Assembly: GCF_016862095.1 (NCBI RefSeq)
Contig: NZ_BOMH01000064.1
Location: 1-64,000 of the forward strand
Direction of reading: 5' to 3'
Origin: Actinoplanes cyaneus
GTDB taxonomy: Bacteria; Actinomycetota; Actinomycetes; Mycobacteriales; Micromonosporaceae
Length of the DNA stretch: 64,000 nucleotides
Under the pieces are notes generated by a model that was given only the letters and a program-made list of their open reading frames with translations, ran no database searches and was not told the origin of the DNA. Of this stretch, positions 18,160-26,232 are shown piece by piece; the first letter of the stretch is position 1, and each line of letters starts with the position of its first letter. The position numbers and the translations under genes were made by a program.

Positions 18160-18522
18160 TCAGTGACCGAGGAGCACGAAGATCAGGGCGAGCACAGCCG
18201 GGACCGTCTGCACGTAGAGGATGCGCCTGCTCGCGGTGAGCGCGCCGACGATCCCCGCCACGGCCACGCACACCAGGAAGAAGATCTTAGCCGCGAAGCC
18301 GGTGTCGCCGCCGGCGATCAGACCCCAGATCAGCCCCGCGGCCAGGAAGCCGTTGTAGAGGCCCTGGTTGAACCCGAGCGTCTTGGTCTGCTGGGCGAAC
18401 TCCGGCGTCAGCCCGAACGCCTTGTATCCCCGCGGCTTGGTCCACAGGAACATCTCCAGCACCAGGATGTAGACGTGGATGAGCGCAACGATCCCGGTCA
18501 GCACATTTCCTGCGATGATCAT
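18160..18522 (-). CDS. DUF1304 membrane protein (120 aa)
   Basis: A small integral membrane protein of the DUF1304 family, beginning MIIAGNVLTGIVALIHVYI with the family pattern LVLEMFLW after it. Four hydrophobic helices span the length (about 5-25, 50-70, 75-95 and 98-118), with GFNQGLYNGFLAAGL between the first and second. ATG 18522 fits the family start; an upstream ATG would add about 15 residues absent from relatives. The family's function is unknown. It is divergent from sigK, and the SigK-type promoter lies in the shared gap, so co-regulation is possible but not shown. Confidence 0.85.
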   Translation of the reverse strand: MIIAGNVLTGIVALIHVYILVLEMFLWTKPRGYKAFGLTPEFAQQTKTLGFNQGLYNGFLAAGLIWGLIAGGDTGFAAKIFFLVCVAVAGIVGALTASRRILYVQTVPAVLALIFVLLGH

Positions 18523-18560
18523 CCCGGCAGGGTACCGGCAGAAGTTTTCGGCGATCCGAC

Positions 18561-18587
18561 CCATCCGCTCGCCCGGCCGCTCCGAAT
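18561..18587 (+). promoter_or_regulatory. SigK-type promoter of sigK-rskA
   Basis: CCATCC (18561-18566), 16 bases, then CGAAT (18583-18587) precede the sigK start. A near-identical pair with the same spacing precedes the fasciclin gene at 19978-20004. The motif resembles the promoters described for mycobacterial SigK, so autoregulation is likely. Confidence 0.65.
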
Positions 18588-18626
18588 CCCGGTTCGGAGG
18601 AACACGTGCAGCGAAGGGCGGACGCA

Positions 18627-19235
18627 ATGGCGGAACGTGGCACGGGGCGCCGGCCCGATCATCTGACACCGGTGCCGACAGCGCCGCCGGACGCCGACGA
18701 ACTGCTGCGGGCGGTGGCGCGCGGCGACGAGCCGGCTTTCGCCCGGCTCTACGACCTGGTCGCGCCGCGCGTCTACGGCCTGATCCGGCGCATGTTGAAG
18801 GATCCCGCGCTGGCCGAGGAGGTCGCGCAGGAGGTGCTGGTGGAGGTGTGGCGGACCGCGGCGCGCTTCGATCCGGCATCCGGGTCGGCGACGGCGTGGG
18901 TGTTCACGATCGCGCATCGCCGGGCCGTGGACCGGGTTCGTGCCGAGCAGACCGCCGCCGCTCGCACGATGCGGGCCGGGGCGGCAGCGATCGACACGCC
19001 GTACGATTCGGTGGCCGACGAGGTGTCCGGCCGCCTGGAACGTCAGCAGGTCCGGCGCTGCCTGGACGATCTGACCGAGTTGCAGCGGCAGTCGGTCACC
19101 CTGGCGTACTACCAGGGCTACTCGTATCCGCAGGTCGCGGAGCTGCTCGGCACGCCGGTGGCGACGGTCAAGACGCGGATGCGGGACGGCCTGATCCGAT
19201 TGCGGGACTGCCTGGGAGCGGGGGTGGCGGCATGA
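18627..19235 (+). CDS. sigK: ECF RNA polymerase sigma factor, SigK type (202 aa)
   Basis: Region 2 (about residues 35-100) contains FARLYDLVAPRVYGLIRRM, then EEVAQEVLVEVWRTA and the -10-binding WVFTIAHRRAVDRVR. Region 4 (about 135-190) contains LTELQRQSVTLAYYQGYSY and PVATVKTRMRDGLIRLR. The pattern fits the SigK/SigL-like ECF group. I chose ATG 18627, preceded by gaagggcg; a GTG 21 bases upstream is in frame but less well placed. Its stop overlaps the rskA start (ATGA at 19232-19235), the standard sigma/anti-sigma coupling. Its targets here are probably itself and the fasciclin gene, judged from the shared promoter motif. Confidence 0.9.
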   Translation: MAERGTGRRPDHLTPVPTAPPDADELLRAVARGDEPAFARLYDLVAPRVYGLIRRMLKDPALAEEVAQEVLVEVWRTAARFDPASGSATAWVFTIAHRRAVDRVRAEQTAAARTMRAGAAAIDTPYDSVADEVSGRLERQQVRRCLDDLTELQRQSVTLAYYQGYSYPQVAELLGTPVATVKTRMRDGLIRLRDCLGAGVAA

Positions 19236-19969
19236 TCGCGGACATTCACGCGCTGGCCGGCGCGTACGTGCTGGACGCCGTCGACGACCTGGAACGGGCC
19301 GCCTTCGACCGGCACCTGAGCGAGTGCGACGCCTGCCGTGGCGAGGTCGGCGAGCTGCGTGAGGCCGCGGTCCGGCTGGCCGGCGGCACCTGGTCGGTGC
19401 CTCCGCCGCGGCTGCGCGACAACGTGCTCGACGAGATCAGGAAGACGCGGCAGCTCCCGCCGCGCGCTGCGAAGCCGGTCGTGGCGCCGGCCGGCCGTCG
19501 CCGCCGTCTGGTGGCTGTCGCGGCCGCCGTCGTGCTCGCGGCCGCGGGGGCGGGCACGGCCGCCTATCAGATTCAGGATCAGCGCGTACGGGATGCTCAG
19601 GCGAGCGCCGCCGCGACCCGCGCCGAGCAGGAGCGGGTCAACAGCATCCTCGCGTCGCCCGATCTCACGGTGCGCACCCAGCAGTTGGACGGCGGCGGCC
19701 GGGTCACCATCGCGTACTCCCGCCTGCGGGACGCGGGGGTCGTCTCGCTGATCGCCGACGCCCCGCCCACCGGCGGCCGGGTCTTCCAGCTGTGGACGGT
19801 CCACGCGACGAAACCGGTCGACGAGGGTGTCCTCGCGGTCGGCCAGACGTCGGTCGTGAAGGTGATCGATCACATGCCGTCGGCGTCCGACGTGGGCGTC
19901 ACCGCCGAGCCGGCCGGTGGCTCGCGCGTGCCCACGGACCCGATGCTGGCCGATCTCAAGATTGTTTGA
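19232..19969 (+). CDS. rskA: Anti-sigma-K factor RskA (245 aa)
   Basis: A single-pass membrane anti-sigma factor. The cytoplasmic N-terminal domain (about 1-75) has the zinc-type motif HLSECDACRGEV. A membrane helix lies at about 90-110 (LVAVAAAVVLAAAGAGTAA). The external RskA C-terminal domain follows, with GGRVFQLWTVHATKPVDEG, typical of the family. In mycobacteria RskA holds SigK at the membrane until regulated proteolysis releases it. ATGA coupling to sigK and the fasciclin gene downstream reproduce the known gene order. Confidence 0.9.
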   Translation: MIADIHALAGAYVLDAVDDLERAAFDRHLSECDACRGEVGELREAAVRLAGGTWSVPPPRLRDNVLDEIRKTRQLPPRAAKPVVAPAGRRRRLVAVAAAVVLAAAGAGTAAYQIQDQRVRDAQASAAATRAEQERVNSILASPDLTVRTQQLDGGGRVTIAYSRLRDAGVVSLIADAPPTGGRVFQLWTVHATKPVDEGVLAVGQTSVVKVIDHMPSASDVGVTAEPAGGSRVPTDPMLADLKIV

Positions 19970-19977
19970 GATCGCAC

Positions 19978-20004
19978 CAATCCGCTGCACGCTTCGCTCC
20001 GAAT
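19978..20004 (+). promoter_or_regulatory. SigK-type promoter of the fasciclin gene
   Basis: CAATCC (19978-19983), 16 bases, CGAAT (20000-20004). It shares both boxes, the spacing and the trailing CC with the sigK promoter. The fasciclin start codon lies 35 bases downstream. Confidence 0.6.
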
Positions 20005-20039
20005 CCTTCATGAAAGTCCCGATGATGGAGGTAAGAACG

Positions 20040-20690
20040 ATGCGTGCAACGAAGTTCACCGCCCTGACCGCCGCCACCCTCTTCGCGATCTCGCTGTCGG
20101 CCTGCGGCAGCGACTCCGACGACAGTGGCAGCGGGACGGCGGCCGCGCCGGCACCGACGATGACCTCCGCCGCGGCGGCGCCCAGCTCGGCCGCCCCGAT
20201 GGACTCGATGGCCAACTTCGGGACCGGCTGCGCCGCGGTGCCCGCCGACCCGGCCAACGCCGGCAGCTTCGAGGCGATGGCGAAGGTCCCGGTGGCGACC
20301 GCGGCCTCCGGCAACCCGCTGCTGTCCACCCTGGTCACGGCGGTCAAGAAGGCCGGCCTGGTCGACTCGCTCAACTCCGCCGACGGGATCACGGTCTTCG
20401 CGCCGACCAACGACGCGTTCGCCAAGATCCCGAAGGCCACGCTCGACAAGGTGCTCGCCGACAAGAAGACGCTGACCAGCATCCTCACCTACCACGTGGT
20501 GCCCGGCAAGCTCACCCCGGCGGACCTGGCCGGCACCCACAAGACGCTGCAGGGGCAGGAGCTGATGGTCGCCGGCAGCGGCGAGAGCTTCACGGTCGGC
20601 ACCGACAAGGCGTCGGTGATCTGCGGCAACGTGCAGACGGCGAACGCCAACGTCTACATCATCGACTCCGTCCTGATGCCGAAGAGCTGA
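20040..20690 (+). CDS. Fasciclin-domain lipoprotein, MPT83/MPT70-like (216 aa)
   Basis: The signal peptide ends in a lipobox (LSAC, Cys22), so the protein is probably anchored to the outer face of the membrane. A Ser/Ala/Pro-rich linker (about 25-60) leads to one fasciclin (FAS1) domain (about 80-215). This contains the H1 motif GITVFAPTNDAFAKIP and the H2-type motif YHVVPGKLTPADL. The ATG at 20040 has ggaggtaagaac before it. MPT70 and MPT83 are the best known SigK targets in mycobacteria, so the sigK-rskA-FAS1 arrangement with matching promoters fits a conserved SigK regulon. FAS1 domains act in adhesion; the ligand is unknown. Confidence 0.9.
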   Translation: MRATKFTALTAATLFAISLSACGSDSDDSGSGTAAAPAPTMTSAAAAPSSAAPMDSMANFGTGCAAVPADPANAGSFEAMAKVPVATAASGNPLLSTLVTAVKKAGLVDSLNSADGITVFAPTNDAFAKIPKATLDKVLADKKTLTSILTYHVVPGKLTPADLAGTHKTLQGQELMVAGSGESFTVGTDKASVICGNVQTANANVYIIDSVLMPKS

Positions 20691-20851
20691 TGCGAGACGG
20701 TTTGCGCGCCGCGATCGACGGGATCGTCGCGGCGGGCTCCGGGATCGCGGCCGCGGAACTGTTCGCGGCCGCGATCCGGCCCGGATCGGGTCCGCTGGTC
20801 ACGGTGATCGACGCGACCGGATGGGCCACGATCACGGTGACCGTGGGCTGA
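20690..20851 (+). pseudogene. N-terminal stub of a molybdopterin-dependent oxidoreductase
   Basis: A 53-codon frame starts at the ATG that overlaps the fasciclin stop (TGATG). It encodes a hydrophobic helix (GIVAAGSGIAAAELFAA) followed by GSGPLVTVIDATG. This resembles the membrane-anchor start of actinobacterial sulfite-oxidase-like molybdopterin oxidoreductases, whose genes often accompany SigK/fasciclin units. The catalytic part is absent: the frame stops and the convergent selO gene begins immediately. A deletion probably removed the rest. A genuine small membrane protein is the alternative. Confidence 0.5.
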
Positions 20852-22249
20852 TCATGTGCCGCAGAACGTCCGGTACGGTCCGAAGTCGCCCGGTGCGGGC
20901 TCGGCGTAACGGGCCAGGCCGCGGCGCTCGTGGAACGGGTCCGAGATCGCGTCGACCAGGCGGTGCAACGGGTCCAGGTCGTCGTCGACCGCCGCGGCAA
21001 GGGCCTCCTCGACCAGGTGGTTGCGCGGGATGTAGATCGGATTCACGCGATCCATCCGCTCGGCGTCCGGGCTCAGGGACTGCCAGCGCGGGAGCCAGGC
21101 GTCGAAGGCGGCCGGGTCGTCGAAGAGGGCCCGCGTGAGGCCGGCGTTGCCACGGGCCGCCTCCGACAACGTACGGAAGAAGGTCGTGTAGTCGATCTTC
21201 CCGGCGCGCAGCAGCTCGGCGAGCTCGGTCGTCAGCTCGGCCGGCGGGTCCTCGGCGAGGCCCAGCTTGTCGCGCATGCCCACGGTCCACGCGGCGTCGA
21301 ACCGGGGCGCGAACCGCTCCAGCGACGCCACGGCCAGCGGGATCGCCTGCTCCTCGTCCTCGTGCAGGAGCGGGAGCAGCGCCTCGGCGAGCCGGGCCAG
21401 GTTCCACTGGGCGATGCCGGGCTGATTGCCGAACGCATACCGCCCGCCGGTGTCGATCGAGCTGAAGACCGCGGCCGGATCGACGGCCTCCATGAACGCG
21501 CACGGCCCGTAGTCGATGGTCTCGCCGGAAATCGTCATGTTGTCGGTGTTCATCACCCCGTGCACGAACCCGACCAGCATCCACTTCGCGATCAGCGAGG
21601 CCTGAGCGTCCACCACCGCGTCGTAGAAGCCCAGGTAGTCACCTTTCAGCGCCGGATAGTGCCGGTCGATCGCGTGGTCGGCGAGCCGCCGCAGCAGCTC
21701 GGCGTCACCCGTCGCGCGGGCGAACTGGAAGCTGCCCACCCGCAGATGGCTGGCGGCGACCCGGGCCAGGACCGCGCCCGGCTGCGGCTGCTCCCGCAGC
21801 ACCTTGCGGCCGGTGGCGACCACGGCGAGCGAACGTGTCGTCGGGATGCCGAGCGCGTGCATGCCCTTGCTGACGATGAACTCCCGCAGCATCGGGCCGA
21901 TCCCGGCCAGGCCGTCGCCGCCACGGGCGAAGGGGGTGCGGCCGGAGCCCTTGAGATGCAGGTCGCGCCCGTTGATCTCCCCGAGCAGCAGGGCCCGGCC
22001 GTCGCCGAGCCGGGGAGAATAGCCCCCGAACTGGTGACCGGCGTAGGCCTGCGCGACCGGCTTCGCACCCTCGGGCACCTCGGTGCCGGTGAGCAGGCCG
22101 ACCGTCAGCCGCGACGGGTCGACGCCGAGCTCGGCGGCCACGTCCTCGTCCAGGACCAGGAGGCGGGGGTCGGGCGTCTGCTCGGCGGCCCACGGGATCG
22201 CCATCTCCGGCAGCTCGTCGGCGAAGCGATGTTCCAGCGTCACGTCCAC
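20852..22249 (-). CDS. selO: Protein adenylyltransferase SelO (YdiU/UPF0061 family, 465 aa)
   Basis: A pseudokinase-fold enzyme that transfers AMP to protein hydroxyl groups. Family hallmarks are visible: AYAGHQFGGYSPRLGDGRA near residue 70, GRDLHLKGSGRTPFARGGDG around 95-115, and GFVHGVMNTDNMTISGE near 240. The DYGP and FMEAVDP segments with their metal-binding acids follow. The C-terminal selenocysteine or cysteine of mitochondrial SelO is not expected in this shorter bacterial form. SelO is linked to redox homeostasis in other organisms. It is convergent with the SigK/fasciclin unit and abuts the molybdopterin stub with no gap. Confidence 0.92.
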   Translation of the reverse strand: MDVTLEHRFADELPEMAIPWAAEQTPDPRLLVLDEDVAAELGVDPSRLTVGLLTGTEVPEGAKPVAQAYAGHQFGGYSPRLGDGRALLLGEINGRDLHLKGSGRTPFARGGDGLAGIGPMLREFIVSKGMHALGIPTTRSLAVVATGRKVLREQPQPGAVLARVAASHLRVGSFQFARATGDAELLRRLADHAIDRHYPALKGDYLGFYDAVVDAQASLIAKWMLVGFVHGVMNTDNMTISGETIDYGPCAFMEAVDPAAVFSSIDTGGRYAFGNQPGIAQWNLARLAEALLPLLHEDEEQAIPLAVASLERFAPRFDAAWTVGMRDKLGLAEDPPAELTTELAELLRAGKIDYTTFFRTLSEAARGNAGLTRALFDDPAAFDAWLPRWQSLSPDAERMDRVNPIYIPRNHLVEEALAAAVDDDLDPLHRLVDAISDPFHERRGLARYAEPAPGDFGPYRTFCGT

Positions 22250-22341
22250 CCGTCGACCCTAGCCCGCCGGAGGCGGTGAACCGCGCGCGTCGCAGGTGTC
22301 GCAGCCCACTGCCGACGGTCGCGCCGTGGAAGATGGTGGCC

Positions 22342-23352
22342 ATGTCTGACACCCACCTCAGGACCAGGGCCACCGTCATGGGGTACGCGATGAAGGCCCT
22401 GCGGCGACTGCCCCGCCCCGTCCGGCGGGCCGTCCTCGACGGCGCCGGCTCGGGCGATCTGCCGCCGGTCGCGGACTTCGTGCGGATACTGGAGATCGCC
22501 GGGAACATGCCGAACTCCGGCCCGACCCACGCGGAGCTGATCGCGCGCTACCCGGCGCTGTCGGACGTGGAGGTGACCGACCCCGCGATCGACGCGGTCC
22601 CGGCCCGGCTCTACCGCAGGCCCGGGCAGGACGCCCCGGCGGCGCTGGTGTGGGTGCACGGCGGCGCGTTCGTCTGGGGCGACCTGGAGATGGCCGAGTC
22701 GCACTGGACCGGGCTGATGCTGGCCGCGCGGGGGATTCCGGTGCTGACGCTCGACTACCGCAAGGCGCTGCACGGGGTGACCTACCCCGCGGCGTCCGAC
22801 GACGTGCTGGCCGGATGGTCGTGGGCGGTCAACCACCCCGACCGGATGGGAGTGCCGGCCGCGAAGATGCACCTGGGCGGGGCGAGCGCGGGCGGCAGCC
22901 TGGCCGCGGGCGTCGCGAAACGCCTGCGTGACGGGCAGGGCCGCCCACCGGCGTCGGTCGTGCTCGCCTATCCCGGCGTGCACCCCGAGCTGACCGGGTG
23001 GGACCAGGCCGGGCTGGCCGCGATCCGCGCGAGACGGGACGCCGTGTACTTCTCACCGGAGTGGATCCACGACCTGAGCGTGCACTACGCGGGGGCCGCG
23101 GGACTGACCGATCCGTACGCGTTCCCCGGCGTCGGGGACCTGGTCGGCACGCCGCCGACCCTGATCGTCAACTGCGAGGCGGACACGTTGCGGCGTTCGG
23201 GGGAGCTCTACGCCGAGCAGTTGCGCGCGGCCGGGGCCGAGACCAGTGTGCACCTGCTGCCGGGGGCGGCGCACGGGACGCTCAACGAGCCGTTCACCGA
23301 GGCCGGGGTGCGGACGATCGACCTGATCAGCGACTGGCTCGGCGCGAAGTAA
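22342..23352 (+). CDS. Alpha/beta hydrolase, HSL-family esterase (336 aa)
   Basis: A carboxylesterase-like enzyme of the hormone-sensitive-lipase group. It has the oxyanion motif HGGAFVWGD (about residues 103-111), the nucleophile elbow GGASAGGS (about 175-182), an acid in NCEADTLRRSG and the catalytic His in GAAHGTLN near the C-terminus. There is no signal peptide, so it is probably cytoplasmic. Start choice is uncertain: ATG 22342 (MSDTH) fits the family, and ATG 22333 is also in frame. It is divergent from selO. The substrate is unknown. Confidence 0.85.
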   Translation: MSDTHLRTRATVMGYAMKALRRLPRPVRRAVLDGAGSGDLPPVADFVRILEIAGNMPNSGPTHAELIARYPALSDVEVTDPAIDAVPARLYRRPGQDAPAALVWVHGGAFVWGDLEMAESHWTGLMLAARGIPVLTLDYRKALHGVTYPAASDDVLAGWSWAVNHPDRMGVPAAKMHLGGASAGGSLAAGVAKRLRDGQGRPPASVVLAYPGVHPELTGWDQAGLAAIRARRDAVYFSPEWIHDLSVHYAGAAGLTDPYAFPGVGDLVGTPPTLIVNCEADTLRRSGELYAEQLRAAGAETSVHLLPGAAHGTLNEPFTEAGVRTIDLISDWLGAK

Positions 23353-23368
23353 CCGGGTCGCGGGGCTG

Positions 23369-23437
23369 GCACCTCGACAGTCGCGGGGGAGGCACCCCGA
23401 TAGTCGCGGGAGAGGCACCCTGATGGGGGGCAGCGGG
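23369..23437. repeat. 23-bp tandem repeat after the esterase gene
   Basis: Two full copies and one partial copy of a 23-base unit (gcaccccgatagtcgcgggagag and variants) begin at 23369, 23392 and 23415, just after the esterase stop. No coding potential is seen. Confidence 0.6.
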
Positions 23438-23505
23438 AATCACTGATCAACCAGTACCCTGACGCGCTCACAGGTTCTTCGCAGTTTTCTCGCCATGAGG
23501 TGACC

Positions 23506-24324
23506 ATGTCCCAGCCGCAGCCGACTCCGTGGGGTGGCGCGACCCCCGACCCGACCGCGCCCGCCTATCCGGCGCCTGGGTCCTACCCCGGCCAGCCCGC
23601 GCCCGGCGCCTACCCCGCCCAGCCCGCTGCTGGCGGTTACGCCGGTCAGGCCGCTCCCGGCACTTACCCCGGTCAGCACGCTCCTGGCGCCTACCCCGCC
23701 CAGCCTGCTCCTGGCGGTTACCCCGGTCAGCCCGCGCCTGGGGCCTACCCCGGTCAGCACGCTCCTTACCCCGGTCAGCCTGCGTCTGCCCATCCCGGCC
23801 AGCCGGCCGCGTACCCGGCCTCGGGTCAGCCCGCTTACCCGGGCGCGGCCCCGGGGCAGAGCACGTTCCCGCCGCCGTACGCCGGTCAGCCCGCCCCCGG
23901 AGCCCAGCCTGCCTACGCTCCGGAAGGCGTCCTGCCCTGCCGGTTCTGCGGCTCCATCCCGGCCGCGCAGGTCAAGTTCCGCGGCCACCAGGGCATGATC
24001 GTGCTGATGCGGTTCCTCAGCAGCGAGGGCCCGTTCTGCCGCGACTGCGGGCTCGGCGTCTTCCGGCACATGACCTCGCGCACCCTGGTCCAGGGCTGGT
24101 ACGGCTACGGCTCGTTCATCATCACCCCCTTCACCGTCCTGATGAACCTCATCCGCCGCGGCAAGGTCGCCGCCCTCGCGCCGCCGCAGCCCAACCCGTA
24201 CGGCACCAGCCACCCGCCGGCGGACCCGGGCCCGCGCCTGCTGGAACGCCCGCTCACCTGGGTGGGCCTGGTGATCCCGTTCGCCCTCGTCGCCCTGATC
24301 GTCTTCGCCGCCACCCGCAACTGA
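23506..24324 (+). CDS. Pro/Gly/Gln-rich membrane protein with zinc-ribbon-like domain (272 aa)
   Basis: The N-terminal half (about 1-140) is a degenerate repeat of PGQPAPGAYP-like units, a flexible tract common in actinobacterial membrane proteins. A compact domain follows with CRFCGS and, about 36 residues later, CRDCG, which could bind zinc. A hydrophobic stretch near GSFIITPFTVLMNL and a terminal helix (WVGLVIPFALVALIVFAA) anchor it in the membrane. I chose ATG 23506 with gaggtgacc before it; GTG 23500 is also in frame. The function is unknown. Confidence 0.8.
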   Translation: MSQPQPTPWGGATPDPTAPAYPAPGSYPGQPAPGAYPAQPAAGGYAGQAAPGTYPGQHAPGAYPAQPAPGGYPGQPAPGAYPGQHAPYPGQPASAHPGQPAAYPASGQPAYPGAAPGQSTFPPPYAGQPAPGAQPAYAPEGVLPCRFCGSIPAAQVKFRGHQGMIVLMRFLSSEGPFCRDCGLGVFRHMTSRTLVQGWYGYGSFIITPFTVLMNLIRRGKVAALAPPQPNPYGTSHPPADPGPRLLERPLTWVGLVIPFALVALIVFAATRN

Positions 24325-24345
24325 CCGGCTGACTGCGCACTCGTG

Positions 24346-24377
24346 GAGCACCAGCCGGCATCCTCCGGCTGGTGCTC
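24346..24377. terminator. Bidirectional terminator-like hairpin (dispersed palindrome, locus 2)
   Basis: A perfect 13-bp stem (gagcaccagccgg / ccggctggtgctc) with a 6-base loop lies between two convergent genes. It is the most regular member of the palindrome family also found near 340-550 and 54345-54432. Confidence 0.65.
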
Positions 24378-24400
24378 AGGGGTGTTCGCCCCATCGGAAA

Positions 24401-24446
24401 CACCTGTGGCGGCCGGCCGGCAGCGCGGGGCCGGCCGCCAGAGGTG
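24401..24446. terminator. Second long hairpin between convergent genes
   Basis: An 18-bp stem with one mismatch (24401-24418 against 24429-24446) and a 10-base loop. Together with the hairpin at 24346 it could stop transcription from both sides. Confidence 0.5.
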
Positions 24447-24511
24447 CATCACCGCGTCGGAGACACCTCTGGCGACCAGCCGACGGAGTGCGGCCGGCGC
24501 GCAGGTTTCTG

Positions 24512-25021
24512 TCAGTCCTGCTCGTGCTCGGCGATGTAGCGCTTCGGGTCCTTGTTGTGGAAGTCGAGCCCCTTGCCCTGCGGGTGCTCGGCGAAGAACC
24601 GCAGCCACCTGGCCCCGAGCTCGATGCGCAACTCCATGCTCGCGTGCTTGCGGAAGTCGGGCAGCACCTCGTCCTCCTCCTCGGCCAGGTGCTCGCTGTT
24701 CTCGGTGCGCGCCTGCCAGACCCCGGCCCACCAGCCGTCCGACCCGACCGGATGCTTCGACGCCTCGACGATCCCGTCCCGGATCTTGTTGTGGTCCCGG
24801 ATCGCGTCGTCGGTCTCCTCCTCCGCTTCCTCACCGCCGCTGTCGGTCAGCAGGTGCGGGTAGAGGATCTCCTCCTCGGCTTCCGCGTGGATGTCGAGGT
24901 GGAGCGCGAGCGGTTCCCAGAGCGCCCGCAACTGCTCCTCACCCTGGGCATCGTCGAGCCGTGCGAACCCCACCCGGAACGTGTGGTGGTCCTCCATGAT
25001 CAGCGCCGTGATCTCGTCCAT
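24512..25021 (-). CDS. Hemerythrin-domain protein (169 aa)
   Basis: A hemerythrin-like four-helix bundle with His and acidic ligands for a di-iron site: MEDHHTFR near the N-terminus, HLDIHAEAEEEILYPHL around residues 40-58, RDHNKIRDG, and EHLAEEEDEVLPDF around 110-125. Such bacterial proteins bind oxygen or respond to oxidative or nitrosative stress. The C-terminal 40 residues (WLRFFAEHPQGKGLDFHNK) are an extension. It is transcribed alone toward the palindromic terminators. Confidence 0.88.
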   Translation of the reverse strand: MDEITALIMEDHHTFRVGFARLDDAQGEEQLRALWEPLALHLDIHAEAEEEILYPHLLTDSGGEEAEEETDDAIRDHNKIRDGIVEASKHPVGSDGWWAGVWQARTENSEHLAEEEDEVLPDFRKHASMELRIELGARWLRFFAEHPQGKGLDFHNKDPKRYIAEHEQD

Positions 25022-25062
25022 GCCCGCACCCTACAAACCCGCGCGCCCCGCCGCCCGGGGGC

Positions 25063-25098
25063 TGTGGACAACTTCGCCGCCCCGCGCGCTGTGGACAA
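25063..25098. promoter_or_regulatory. Pair of DnaA-box sequences
   Basis: TGTGGACAA occurs at 25063-25071 and again at 25090-25098; both are exact matches to the actinobacterial DnaA box TTGTCCACA on the minus strand. They lie upstream of the hemerythrin gene. A similar pair sits at 37983-38008. Chance is possible, but two exact 9-mers within 36 bases is unusual. Confidence 0.4.
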
Positions 25099-25178
25099 CT
25101 CGATTTCCTGTCGGCCCTCCGGTGTAGCGTCCCGGGCATGTCAGACGAACAGGTGTTCGAATCCGCGGCTGCCCGGCG

Positions 25179-26180
25179 TCAGTCCTGGCTGTGGCGGGCG
25201 ATGACCTCCATGGCCTGGGCGGTGATGTCGGCGATCAGGGAGGCGGCGCTCTTCACCGCGTCGATCAGACCGACGCCCTGCCCGGCGAGCAGCGGCATCT
25301 CCTCGAGGTCACCGGTGGTGACGCCGCGCATCGGCACCAGGCTGGCGAAACGGGGGATGTCGATCTCGGGGCCGCCGACACTGGTCCGGCCGATGACCGG
25401 GCGCGGCGCGTCGGCCGGCGGCGGTTCGGGGAATTCGTCGACGACACGGTTGCGCAGCACCCGCATCGGGTTGAAGGCCGGGGTCTCCGGGCCGAAGAGC
25501 GAGGTTCGCACCGTCGCCGTGGGCCCCGCCGCGACGAGGCGCTCCTTGTATCCGTCGTGCGCGCCGGATTCGTCGGTGGCGACCAGGCGGGTGCCGATCC
25601 AGGCCCCGTCCGCGCCGAGCATGAGCGCCGCCGCGAGCCCGCGGCCGTCCGCGATCCCGCCGGCGGCGAGCACGAGCGCCGGCGCGACCGCGTCCACGAC
25701 CTGCGGCACCAGGGCGAAAGTGGGCAGCGTCGCGAAGTTGTGCCCGCCCGCCTCCAGGCCCTGCGCGACGACCACGTCGACACCGTCGCCGACTGCCCGC
25801 CGCGCCGCGTCCACCGAGCCGACCTGCTCGAAGACTCGCGTTCCGGCGGCGTGCAGCCGGTCGATCCAGTCACGGGGCGGGTGGCCCCAGTGGAAGGAGA
25901 CGACCGGCACTGCCGCTTCGCAGGCCGCGTCGATCTGGTCCGGCACGGTCAGGCCGGTGATGAAGTTGACGTTGAAGGGCCGCTCGGTTCCGGCTCGGAT
26001 CGCGCCGATGACCTGGGTGAGCATCGGCGCCGGCATCAAGCCGACGCCGAGTGCTCCCAGAGCGCCCGCATTGCTGACCGCGACCGGCAGGTCCGGGGTG
26101 GACGCCACGAACGCCATGCCGGCCTGGGCGATGGGCGTGCTCAGGCCGTATGCCTCGGTGAATCTGGTTCTCAGCTCCAT
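25179..26180 (-). CDS. NAD(P)H-dependent flavin oxidoreductase / nitronate monooxygenase family (333 aa)
   Basis: A TIM-barrel FMN enzyme. The N-terminus (STPIAQAGMAFVASTPDLP) and the middle motif AQGLEAGGHNF are typical of nitronate monooxygenase-like proteins, as is the phosphate-binding region GGIADGRGLAAALMLGADG followed by WIGTR (about 190-215). It would oxidise alkyl nitronates or reduce quinones or enoyl substrates with FMN; the exact reaction is not readable. The next gene upstream on the same strand is an F420-dependent oxidoreductase 52 bases away, so a two-gene operon is possible. Confidence 0.85.
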   Translation of the reverse strand: MELRTRFTEAYGLSTPIAQAGMAFVASTPDLPVAVSNAGALGALGVGLMPAPMLTQVIGAIRAGTERPFNVNFITGLTVPDQIDAACEAAVPVVSFHWGHPPRDWIDRLHAAGTRVFEQVGSVDAARRAVGDGVDVVVAQGLEAGGHNFATLPTFALVPQVVDAVAPALVLAAGGIADGRGLAAALMLGADGAWIGTRLVATDESGAHDGYKERLVAAGPTATVRTSLFGPETPAFNPMRVLRNRVVDEFPEPPPADAPRPVIGRTSVGGPEIDIPRFASLVPMRGVTTGDLEEMPLLAGQGVGLIDAVKSAASLIADITAQAMEVIARHSQD

Positions 26181-26232
26181 CCCGATGACGATGGCGCAAG
26201 CCGGCCGCGCGAACTGTCAGCCGACGGACCCA

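Noticed and set aside
25063..25098. Chromosomal replication origin
   Set aside because: Only two DnaA boxes, no AT-rich unwinding region and no dnaA/dnaN/gyrB genes nearby; reported only as paired boxes.
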